Source: Verrucomicrobiaceae bacterium
Lineage (GTDB): Bacteria; Verrucomicrobiota; Verrucomicrobiia; Verrucomicrobiales; Verrucomicrobiaceae
Length of the DNA: 19,932 nucleotides
Reading direction: 5' to 3'
Assembly: GCA_021151605.1 (NCBI GenBank)
Contig: JAGKWZ010000194.1
Span: 1 to 19,932 of the forward strand
A program made the translations under genes and the position numbers. This document shows, in pieces, positions 7,217 to 15,141 of this stretch (the stretch's first letter is position 1; each line of letters opens with the position of its first letter). The notes under the pieces were generated by a model, which was not told where the DNA came from, searched no databases, and was given only the letters and a program-made list of their open reading frames with translations.

Positions 7217-8626
7217 TCAAGCCGCCTTCATGAAACCGAGGTCGGGGTCGAAGTTCTGGAGGTTGGGGAAGACATCGCGGAGCTGGGTGTCGCTAAGGCC
7301 GAACCATTTGGCCATGGTGGCGGCGTATTGATCGACGGCGGTGGTGGGGATCCAGTTGCCGCGTCCGGTGTTCAGTGGATGCCCGGCGAGGTTGATGTCA
7401 GGGTCTGGGAAGGAACCATAGACTTTTTGGCCGTTCACGGCACCGCCCATGAGGAGGTGATGGCTGCCCCAACCGTGGTCAGAGCCGCGTCCGTTGCTGT
7501 CGTAGGTGCGGTTGAAGTCGCTGGCGGTGAAGGTGGTGACGCTGTCGCCCATGTTGATGGTTTCCAGGGCATCTTGGAAGCCTTTCATGGCCGAGCTGAC
7601 ACCGCCGAGTAGGTTCGCATGATCGGCGAGCTGCGGGCCGTGGGTGTCAAAGCCGCCGGTGGCGACAAAGAAGATCTGGCGCGTGATGCCGAGCGGTCCC
7701 TGAGCCTGGATCATCTTGGCCACGGTGCGGAGTTGCTCACCGAGCCCAGAGTTTGGAATGGTGGGGAAAGCCGAGGTGCCAGCAAGCGCGGTATTGATCG
7801 TATCCGCTTCGATGATCGACTTGTTGGATAGGTCAGCGAATGCGTCCTCCATGAGGTTGGCATACTCGGCGTTGAGGATGTTTCGGAAGGCGGTGTAGCG
7901 CGTGACATCCTGCGCGCTGGTGCCTTGTCCCAAACGAAACACCGGTGTGCCGCCGGGGCCTGGACGGAAGGGAAACATGGTCTTGCCGACCTGGAAGAAA
8001 TTCGTGCCACTGAGGCTGACGAGCATGGAGACGGATGTGCGCTGCTGCGTGCCGACGAGTGCCTCCGCCATGCGTGCGCCCCAGCCGGTCTGATTGTAGG
8101 CGGCATTCATCGTGCTGGCGCTGGTCTGCCACTGCATCTGCTGGTCGCTATGAGAAAAAAGGTTCTCTGGGATGGCAGCGGTGCGGTTCCGGTAATCAGA
8201 CATCGTCGCGGGAGCGATGAGCGTGCCCACGTTGGTCAGCAGCGCGGCTTTGCCCACGTTGTAGAGATCGCGGATGCCGGTCATGTTCGGGTGGATGCCG
8301 AGCTGGAGACCATTGTCGTTGAGCGTGTTCAGCGCGAGCACGTTCGCCTGCGGAATGGTGAGCACGGTGCGGCTGTTCGCATACTTCGTGTGGGCGCTGC
8401 TTTCGCGTGGGATGACGAGGTTGTTCGCGTCATTGCCACCGTATAGGAAGACGCAGACGATGGCCTTGTAAGGCGTGCCCGGCGCGAGCACATCCGCTGC
8501 CTGGGCGTTCACATGCCGCAGGGTGAGGATCGTGTTCAGCAGGCAGGTGGTGGACATTGCCGAGCAGGCGCTGCCACCGAGGAAGTTCCGGCGTGTGAGC
8601 AGAGTGGGAAGGTTTTCAGCGTTCAT
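7217..8626 (-). CDS. DUF1501 family exported protein
   Basis: This 469-residue protein belongs to DUF1501, an alkaline-phosphatase/sulfatase-superfamily-like family abundant in Planctomycetota and Verrucomicrobiota. It has a twin-arginine-type start (TRRNFLGG, R12-R13) with a hydrophobic stretch and a likely cleavage after AQA (about 43), suggesting folded export by Tat. Family motifs are LYGGNDANNLVIP (61-73), GGFDTHGPQ (324-332), TASDFNRT (367-374), GSDHGWGSHH (381-390, probable metal ligands) and DQYAATMAKWFG (432-443). Length and C-terminus are normal, so the gene looks intact. It starts 26 bases after the DUF1800 stop, the usual DUF1800-DUF1501 order, indicating one operon and probably a joint function at the cell surface. 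The reaction is not established. Confidence 0.92.
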   Translation of the reverse strand: MNAENLPTLLTRRNFLGGSACSAMSTTCLLNTILTLRHVNAQAADVLAPGTPYKAIVCVFLYGGNDANNLVIPRESSAHTKYANSRTVLTIPQANVLALNTLNDNGLQLGIHPNMTGIRDLYNVGKAALLTNVGTLIAPATMSDYRNRTAAIPENLFSHSDQQMQWQTSASTMNAAYNQTGWGARMAEALVGTQQRTSVSMLVSLSGTNFFQVGKTMFPFRPGPGGTPVFRLGQGTSAQDVTRYTAFRNILNAEYANLMEDAFADLSNKSIIEADTINTALAGTSAFPTIPNSGLGEQLRTVAKMIQAQGPLGITRQIFFVATGGFDTHGPQLADHANLLGGVSSAMKGFQDALETINMGDSVTTFTASDFNRTYDSNGRGSDHGWGSHHLLMGGAVNGQKVYGSFPDPDINLAGHPLNTGRGNWIPTTAVDQYAATMAKWFGLSDTQLRDVFPNLQNFDPDLGFMKAA

Positions 8627-8652
8627 GATCGGAGCAGGTTTTGGGCTGAGGG

Positions 8653-10017
8653 TTACTTCTCCATCACGAACTCGGGTGAGGCGGAGAGGAGCTGGAGCAT
8701 GACTCGGACGCCGTTGGTGGCGTTTGTGGAATGAAGGGTGTGGAGGCTAAGCAGTGAGCTGCGCAGACTGGCGGACATGGGGCGGCCGAGCAGGAGGGTT
8801 TCGATCTTCGCCAGAAGCGCGTCCGGCGTGCTCCAGAGGCTGGTGAGCGGCGTGAGATCGAGCGTGATGCGGCTGCTAGTATTGGTGTAGAAGCCATTTG
8901 TGACGCCTTCAAAGAAGTAGTTCGCCGTGTCGGTTGCGGTGAGTTCGGTGGTGATCTCGAATTCAGGTGAAACGAAGCCTGCATCCAGCACCGGTCCGGG
9001 TGGTGCGTAGCTCGGGGTGAAGAAATTGAAGACCGTGGGTGCCTGCATCGGCCACTGGCCGATCTCATCGAGCGCGTTCCACATGAGGTAGCGACCAAGC
9101 AGCGGCGGGTTGCTGCTCGGGGCTCTGCCAAAGGCACGCATCACGCGGGAGAGGCGGATCATCGGCTCGCTCATTTTGCCAGAGGCAGGGGTCGTGCCGA
9201 GTGTGCGGGCTTCGCTGTCGAGCAGGATGGCTTTCACCACGGCGCAGAGGTCACCACGGACTCCTTTGCCATTGTCATCCCACACTTTGGAGACGCGGAA
9301 GATGTAAGCCGGGCTCGGATTGCTGGTGACGAGGCGCTGGATGAGCCGCTCTGCCATGAAGGGACCGACGTTCGGGTGCGCGGCGAGCACATCGACACAG
9401 CGGCGGATGTCCTGGATGGCTGTCTGTCCAGCGGGCACGGTGGCACCACCGACGATGACTTTTTGACCGCGATCATGCTGATCTTCAAAGGACATCATGG
9501 GGTTGATGACATCCGCCGAGTTTGTCCAGGTGAAGCTGCGTGAGTTTGCATAGGTCCAGCCGGTGAAGGCGCGGGACAGCTCGCGGATTTCATCCTGCCT
9601 ATAAGTGGGGATCGAGTTGCCGGAGCCGTCGCGTTTGAAGGTGCCGTCTTTGTTAAGGTGCTCCAGGCCGATGCTGAAGAGCTGCATGATCTCGCGGGCG
9701 TAGTTTTCATCTGGCTTTGTCTTCGAGCTGCGGATCATCGTGAGCCAAGTGCCCATGATGGGGTTCAGCGTGACCTCTTCGAGCAACTGACGGTAAGGCC
9801 TGCCGGGCACCACGGACTTCACGAGCATGTCGTAGTAGTTCGTGCAGCCGCGTGGGTAGTTCCGCAGTGCAGAGCCGGAGCGGTCGGAGATGACTAGGAT
9901 CTCACTAAGCGCCAGCGCGACTCGTTGACGAAGCTGATCCGGCGAGGTCATGGCCAGCGTCCACCAACTGTAGAGGCGATCCTCCGTGTTCACGGCGGCA
10001 CTGGAGGTCGGCATCAC
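8653..10017 (-). CDS. DUF1800 domain, C-terminal part of a PA14-DUF1800 protein (frame-broken)
   Basis: The sequence carries clear DUF1800 motifs: SWWTLAMTSPDQLRQRVALA (17-36), PDENYAREIMQLFSIGL (102-118), FTGWTYA, AERLIQRLVTSNPSPAYI, WPMQAPTVFNFFTPSYAPPG and a C-terminal LLSASPEFVMEK. The GTG at 10017 is only the first start-like codon: the frame is open back to 10074 (RQKLLELSRTATT...) and the upstream PA14 gene overlaps it in another frame. Removing one base in the A4 run (TTTT on plus, 10067-10070) fuses both into one protein of about 2,070 residues. The N-terminal DUF1800 segment usually found 50-70 residues before the QLRQRVA motif (AARFL.QATFG-like) is not seen, so the junction may also hide a deletion. 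It is followed by DUF1501 after 26 bases. Confidence 0.85.
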   Translation of the reverse strand: MMPTSSAAVNTEDRLYSWWTLAMTSPDQLRQRVALALSEILVISDRSGSALRNYPRGCTNYYDMLVKSVVPGRPYRQLLEEVTLNPIMGTWLTMIRSSKTKPDENYAREIMQLFSIGLEHLNKDGTFKRDGSGNSIPTYRQDEIRELSRAFTGWTYANSRSFTWTNSADVINPMMSFEDQHDRGQKVIVGGATVPAGQTAIQDIRRCVDVLAAHPNVGPFMAERLIQRLVTSNPSPAYIFRVSKVWDDNGKGVRGDLCAVVKAILLDSEARTLGTTPASGKMSEPMIRLSRVMRAFGRAPSSNPPLLGRYLMWNALDEIGQWPMQAPTVFNFFTPSYAPPGPVLDAGFVSPEFEITTELTATDTANYFFEGVTNGFYTNTSSRITLDLTPLTSLWSTPDALLAKIETLLLGRPMSASLRSSLLSLHTLHSTNATNGVRVMLQLLSASPEFVMEK

Positions 10018-13000
10018 GGCTCCGGGAAGGCCGAGCGTGGTGGCCGTGCGGGAGAGTTCGAGCAGCTTTTGTCGTCACACGACGTGTGGCGACCACACTT
10101 TGGTTGCCGGATTTGTCGGTGACAATGTAGCGCAGCGTGTAGGTGCCGGGCGTCGAGGTATCGACCGTGCCTTCGACACGAACGGAGCCGCTGATGTCGC
10201 CATCCGTGCCATCCATCGCGACGAAGCCGGGATCGGTGAAAGCACCGCCGACACCGATGGTCACCGCATTGCCGCCCGTGAGGGAGATGGTCGGTGGTGT
10301 TTTGTCCGCGAGCAGCAGTGGGGAAAGGAATGCGCCGTCAATGATCTCAAAGTTGGCTTTGCCAGGGCAGAGCCAAGCAAGTGCGAGGTGATCTCGCCAG
10401 CCGCTCTCCTTGTAGCGGATCTCGATGTAGTAGCTCTGGCCCTTGGTAAGCGAGACAGGCCGGCTGAGCTGGTAATCGGGAAACTTGCGCCATTCATAAT
10501 AGTCCGTGGCGTCAGGCACGAAGCAGAGTAGTTCTTTCTTTTCTGGCGTGCGATCAGAGCTGAGATAGACCTCGCTCCAGTCATCCGAGGCGAGATTGAA
10601 ACGATACACGCCACTCACTGGAGGATGTACATACCCGCGAAGCAGCATGCCGTAGTTATCACCAGTGTCAGGGGTGATCTCCGAGCGTTGGAGCTGGAAG
10701 CGCTCATCCGGGTTGTTGGGGAACTTTGCGTTCGCCGTCAGGTCGGTGACCCAGGAACCCGAGATGCCTTTGAAGACCTCGGCGAGTATCGTGCCAGTGC
10801 CGACAGCGAGGGCAGGCGAGATGGCGACGCTTGTTGTGGCAGAACGGGTGTTTTTACCATCGGTAGCTGTGAGCTGGATCTTATAATTGCCCGCGCTTGG
10901 GAACTCGACGCCTGTGGTGATTGCTGTCGGTGAATCAAACAGCGTGCCCGTCGGGCCACTGATGACACTCCAGCGATAGGCGAGAGCCTGAGGTCCTGGG
11001 ATGAGGTCAATCGCTGTGCCCATCAGCGTGTAACGAGACTTCGGCCAGTAGCCGTTCTGCGGCTCGCCGACACGCACACTCATTTCGCTGTCAAACTGCT
11101 CAGCAGTAACACCATCGGGCGGACTCAGAAGCACGCCGGGGATGATTTGAGCCTGCGCATCGCGCTGACTGGCTAAGCGGTAAGCCACGGCAAGGTAGTC
11201 ATCGCCACCGCCTTCTTTTTGCAAAGCCATGATGTAGTAGCGCTTGCCAGGCACGAGGCGGATGGAAGCAGACTTCTGGGAGGCATCGTCATCCCAGTTG
11301 TAGCGGCCGGTAGCCCATGGAGCCGAACAAATCTTGGTGGCACCCGATGCGGATTCGCCCGTGGCATTCAGCCACAGCTCGCTCTGGTCATCGCTGGAAA
11401 TGAGGAAGACGTAATCGCCCTCGACTGGCACTTGCAGGAAGCCGCTGAGACGCTGCCCGTAGTTGTCGCCCCAATTGGCCGGAGTTTCGAGGTTCGGCAG
11501 GATGTCTTTGAAGCTCGGCTTGTTATCTTTGTAGGTCGTGGCGTTCGTCAGATCGGTCAGGTAATAGCCGCCGAGGTTGGTCCAGACTTCCCGCAGCAGG
11601 CCGCCAGACTTCGGCGCGAGCGGATTTTGCACGGTAATCAGCACTGTATCTGTGGCGATATTGACACCATCTGTGGCGGTCATTTTGACCTCATAGACAC
11701 CAGGGCCGGGAAACTTAACGACAGAGACCGGGCTTGTGAGGCTGTCGAAGATTACCTTGGTTGAGCTGCTGCTCCATTTGTAGGTCAGAGCCTGGGGGCC
11801 TTGACTCAAATCATAGACCAGTGCCGCGATGGCTATCTGGCTTTGCGGCCAGAGCAGCGTGCGATCACTGCCCAGCGCGATGGTGATTTCGGGATTGAAG
11901 ACCGGGGCGGCATGATCCGGCGTGAGGAAGGCCCGCGAGACGATCTCGCGTCCATTCGTGGCCGGGCCGCTCATCGCCAAACCAACATGGTCGCTACCTT
12001 CGCGCTCTTTGTGCAGGATCTGGATCGGATAGGCGACGTTGGCTTGCAGCTCCACTTCGGCGGATTTTTGCTCGGGATGATCATCCCACATGCGAGGCTG
12101 GTGGCCTTCGTGATCCAGGAAGGCGATTCGGCGCATGCCCAGCGTGTCTTTGAGATCGATCTGGAAGTCCGAAGCATGATCCGAGGCGATCCAGAAGGTG
12201 TAGCGACCTGCGACTGGCACCGTGAGCGTGCCTTTCAAACGCTGGCCGTAATAGTCCGCCCAGTTCCGTGGCGGCTCGGTGCCCGGGATCAAATCCTCAA
12301 AGTGCGGGTAGGCGAGCTGAGGATCATAAGTCGTGAGGTTCGCCAGCGTGCCGCCTTCGACATCCAGCCAGACGGAGCGAGTGAGTGCTCCCGTACCGGT
12401 GGTGAAGGCCTTGTTCACCGTGATCGTCACCGCATCTTTGCTGCTGCGAGTGCCTTCCGTCACGGTCAGTTCGAAAACATAGGCTCCGATGGCGGAAAGC
12501 AGCACATCGCTGGTTGGGCTGTTCGGAGTGAGGATCGTTGCTTTTGGACCGGAGATTTGTTTCCAGAGTGCGGTGGCTGTTCCTGGCCTGCTCAGAGCTT
12601 GGATGATCCGCCCGGCGAGCTGTACGCGATCATGCGGCCACCAGTAGTTGCGGTCTGCCCCGGCGCTGGCGTAGAAAGCCATGTCTTTGTCAAAGGTGGC
12701 CAGCTTCTGGGTGGGCTCTACGAAGCTGCCGGTGATGAGCTGTGGCAGCTTGTCACCCTCTGGTGACCAAGCCACAGCGAAGTGATCAGCGCCCCAGGTG
12801 GCTTTATGAAGGAGTTCGATGTAGTATCGCCCGCCGGGTTTTAGTGCAATCGGTGCCGAGGTCTGCGAGGGATCGCGGTTCCATTGCTCGGGGCTTGTCC
12901 AGTTGGTGGTGAAGCAGACTTTCCGCAGGTTGGCCGGAGTCGCGTCCGTGCTGATGGAGAATTCCGCCTCATCATCGCCGGACACATAGAAGGTGTAGTT

Positions 13001-14875
13001 CACATCGGCAGTGCCGGCTGCGGGCACATTCAGGATGCCAGTGACCCGCGTGCCATACATGTCTGCCCAGCTCTGTGACTGACGCAGATCAGGGATCGTG
13101 TCTGTGATGTCGGGGTTCTCTGGGAAAGCTGTGTCTGCGCGCATCTGCGCCAGTGTACTGTAGTTCCGGTTCCACCAGACCTGACGTGTGAGGCTGCCGA
13201 CATTGGCATTGATCGGATTCATCACGTGCACGGTGATTTCATCCGTGCTCGTGTTGCTTGTCGTCGTGACCGCATAGCGCAGCACGTAGGTGCCGACTCG
13301 TGGGAAGGTGACGAGTGGCTGGGCTTTATCGGCGGCGGAGAAAAGAGCTGTGTCGGGGCCGCTGACCATGGTCCAGAGGCGCGAAGGCGTATCGCTGCCC
13401 CAGATGCGGCGGGATTCGAAAGCGGAGAGATTGAGTGTGTTGCGCGGCCAGTAGATCGTGGCATCGCGACCCGCGAATAGATTGTAATCCTGCGTCAGCT
13501 TGAACTCCTGCGCACTCGCCACCACCGCAGCGACATCGGCAGGCGGAGCCAGATACTCTCCGGTGATCTCACTCATGAAGTCCTCGCCCGGTTGTTGCCA
13601 CATCAGTGTGCAATGATCCGTGCTCCACTCATCCTTGCGCAGGATTTCAAAGGCATACCTTTGACCGGCAGTAAGTGTGATCTCGGCACTGGCCTGTGTG
13701 CTCTGAGTTGAGAAATCCCCCACGCTAACAGCCTGCGTTACGGAGGCCTTCAGTGCCAGGTTTGCGGGCGAAGCATTGGAACTAAGGCGGAACTCTGCTG
13801 TTTCATTTGCCGCGATGAAGAAGCGATAATTCCCCGTGGTTGGCACCAGGAGGAAGCCACGCGTGCGTTCGCCAAACTGATCAGCCAGCGAGGCATTCGA
13901 AGTCAGCGAAGTGACCATCCGATGCGCCTGCGGGTAGTTCGGGTAATGAACACTGTTGGCCATAGAAGCCACCGTGCTGCCACTGATGCCGAACCAGTAT
14001 TCAGCAAGCGATTTGCCAGCATCCGGGGCGAGTGGCGGTAAGATCGTGATGGTAAGATCGTCCGTGCTCGTGGTGCTACCCACAGTCGCCGCAGCCCGGA
14101 AAACGTAGGTGCCTGCGCTCGGCAGCGTGATCTGGGTGGCCGCGAGCGTTGGGGCTGCAATCACAGCCGTCTTGCCACTGATCTGAGTCCATTGGATCGA
14201 AGGTGAAATGTTCGCGTTTGCTACATTCAGCGCCTGAGCGAGGGCCTGAACGACAAGGTTCGGCGCATACTGCGTCACCGCTTTGCCAGCCTCGATGATG
14301 ACTCCCGTCGGGATCGTGGTGGGCACCTCAAAAGGTGTCAGATTTGTGCCTTGGATCACCTGAGGTGTCACGGATGGTGCGGCCGCCCAGCCGACTGACA
14401 GACTGTCGCCGCCATAGCCCTCCTTCATCAGTGCCTCGATGTAGTAGCGCTGCCCCGCCTGGAGGGAGACTGGCACAGATTTCTGCTCGGGGAACTTGGT
14501 CCAGTTTTGAGCTTCCGTCCATCCAGGCACCGTCGCGATACGGACCCGGCTGGCTGGTGAATCATCCGTGCCCAGCCACAGCTCGCAGTTGTCATCTCCG
14601 CTCACCCAGAAAGTGTAACTGCCTGTGTTAGTCGGCGTCAGAAAGGCCCTCATCCTTACTCCATATCGCTCCGCCCAGTTTACCGGACTGGCGAAGTTGG
14701 TGTCCACCGTGCGCAAGACCGGGGTCGAGGGGTAGTCGCTAGAGAGAGTCAGATCCGCGACGTATGTGCCATCCAGGTTCGTCCAAACCTCGCGCAAAAC
14801 GCCAGAGCTCTGGGCCTGAGCGGCCATCGTGGGCACCATGAAAATGCAGCAGAGAAGATGGAGAAGCTTTTTCAT
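9905..14875 (-). CDS. Giant secreted PA14-repeat protein, N-terminal part of a PA14-DUF1800 fusion
   Basis: The ATG at 14875 (MKKLLHLLCCIFMVPTMAA) gives a good Sec signal peptide with cleavage near AQA. A TTG 21 bases upstream adds MAEIFPE and is less likely. Six PA14-like modules follow, beginning near residues 25, 280, 555, 825, 1090 and 1355. Each shows the pattern L.EVW...G..V.DL, NW.D.YG.R..G.L.VP..G.Y.F.ISSDD.S.L, Q.S.....L..G..YYI..L.KEG.G.DH..VAW. They alternate with PKD/REJ-like beta domains (W..ISGP...F.......FP..G.Y......TDG). A DUF5011-type domain (DKTPPTISLTGGNAVTIGVG) precedes the frame break. The last 45 or so residues after VTTKAA are out of frame. PA14 modules are carbohydrate-binding in other proteins, so glycan contact at the cell surface is plausible. 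Confidence 0.85.
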   Translation of the reverse strand: MKKLLHLLCCIFMVPTMAAQAQSSGVLREVWTNLDGTYVADLTLSSDYPSTPVLRTVDTNFASPVNWAERYGVRMRAFLTPTNTGSYTFWVSGDDNCELWLGTDDSPASRVRIATVPGWTEAQNWTKFPEQKSVPVSLQAGQRYYIEALMKEGYGGDSLSVGWAAAPSVTPQVIQGTNLTPFEVPTTIPTGVIIEAGKAVTQYAPNLVVQALAQALNVANANISPSIQWTQISGKTAVIAAPTLAATQITLPSAGTYVFRAAATVGSTTSTDDLTITILPPLAPDAGKSLAEYWFGISGSTVASMANSVHYPNYPQAHRMVTSLTSNASLADQFGERTRGFLLVPTTGNYRFFIAANETAEFRLSSNASPANLALKASVTQAVSVGDFSTQSTQASAEITLTAGQRYAFEILRKDEWSTDHCTLMWQQPGEDFMSEITGEYLAPPADVAAVVASAQEFKLTQDYNLFAGRDATIYWPRNTLNLSAFESRRIWGSDTPSRLWTMVSGPDTALFSAADKAQPLVTFPRVGTYVLRYAVTTTSNTSTDEITVHVMNPINANVGSLTRQVWWNRNYSTLAQMRADTAFPENPDITDTIPDLRQSQSWADMYGTRVTGILNVPAAGTADVNYTFYVSGDDEAEFSISTDATPANLRKVCFTTNWTSPEQWNRDPSQTSAPIALKPGGRYYIELLHKATWGADHFAVAWSPEGDKLPQLITGSFVEPTQKLATFDKDMAFYASAGADRNYWWPHDRVQLAGRIIQALSRPGTATALWKQISGPKATILTPNSPTSDVLLSAIGAYVFELTVTEGTRSSKDAVTITVNKAFTTGTGALTRSVWLDVEGGTLANLTTYDPQLAYPHFEDLIPGTEPPRNWADYYGQRLKGTLTVPVAGRYTFWIASDHASDFQIDLKDTLGMRRIAFLDHEGHQPRMWDDHPEQKSAEVELQANVAYPIQILHKEREGSDHVGLAMSGPATNGREIVSRAFLTPDHAAPVFNPEITIALGSDRTLLWPQSQIAIAALVYDLSQGPQALTYKWSSSSTKVIFDSLTSPVSVVKFPGPGVYEVKMTATDGVNIATDTVLITVQNPLAPKSGGLLREVWTNLGGYYLTDLTNATTYKDNKPSFKDILPNLETPANWGDNYGQRLSGFLQVPVEGDYVFLISSDDQSELWLNATGESASGATKICSAPWATGRYNWDDDASQKSASIRLVPGKRYYIMALQKEGGGDDYLAVAYRLASQRDAQAQIIPGVLLSPPDGVTAEQFDSEMSVRVGEPQNGYWPKSRYTLMGTAIDLIPGPQALAYRWSVISGPTGTLFDSPTAITTGVEFPSAGNYKIQLTATDGKNTRSATTSVAISPALAVGTGTILAEVFKGISGSWVTDLTANAKFPNNPDERFQLQRSEITPDTGDNYGMLLRGYVHPPVSGVYRFNLASDDWSEVYLSSDRTPEKKELLCFVPDATDYYEWRKFPDYQLSRPVSLTKGQSYYIEIRYKESGWRDHLALAWLCPGKANFEIIDGAFLSPLLLADKTPPTISLTGGNAVTIGVGGAFTDPGFVAMDGTDGDISGSVRVEGTVDTSTPGTYTLRYIVTDKSGNQSVVATRRVTTKAARTLPHGHHARPSRSRDADLQCRREHGGSPLQLVDAGHDLAGSASSTSRAGA

Positions 14876-15141
14876 TTCAGGGAAAATTTCCGCCAAAGTA
14901 GTATAATTTTCAGAATTCGGGAAGGTTTATGTCAGGTTTTAGTGTGCGAAAAAAGTCACCGTTTGGTGGCGTCTACGCACTCACCAGATCCGACACCGCA
15001 GTTGCTGAGATGGGGGCCTTTGTTTCGGCTGATATGCCTTTTTCATGCGCCACACGGAGCTAGGCTAATCAAAATCCGCAGCGCTATGCTTAATCACCGC
15101 CATGTTTTGCGAGAGGCCCGCGTTTAGGCTCGCGATCAACC
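14876..15141. promoter_or_regulatory. Divergent intergenic region
   Basis: This 266-base A/T-richer gap separates two divergent secreted-protein genes and should carry both promoters. I see a TATACT-like hexamer on the minus strand just upstream of the PA14 gene and TATGCT at about 15084 on the plus strand, but neither has a good -35 partner. A short stem (GCGAG/CTCGC) flanks 15110-15135 just before the plus-strand start. No riboswitch or operator is recognised. Confidence 0.3.

Noticed and set aside
11801..12766. A 321-codon plus-strand open frame opposite the PA14 modules
   Set aside because: It is antisense to well-formed PA14/PKD-like repeats and shows no motif of its own.
14875..14896. 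TTG at 14896 as start of the PA14 gene
   Set aside because: The ATG at 14875 gives a textbook signal peptide. The TTG start adds seven residues with acidic character before it and no better ribosome binding site.
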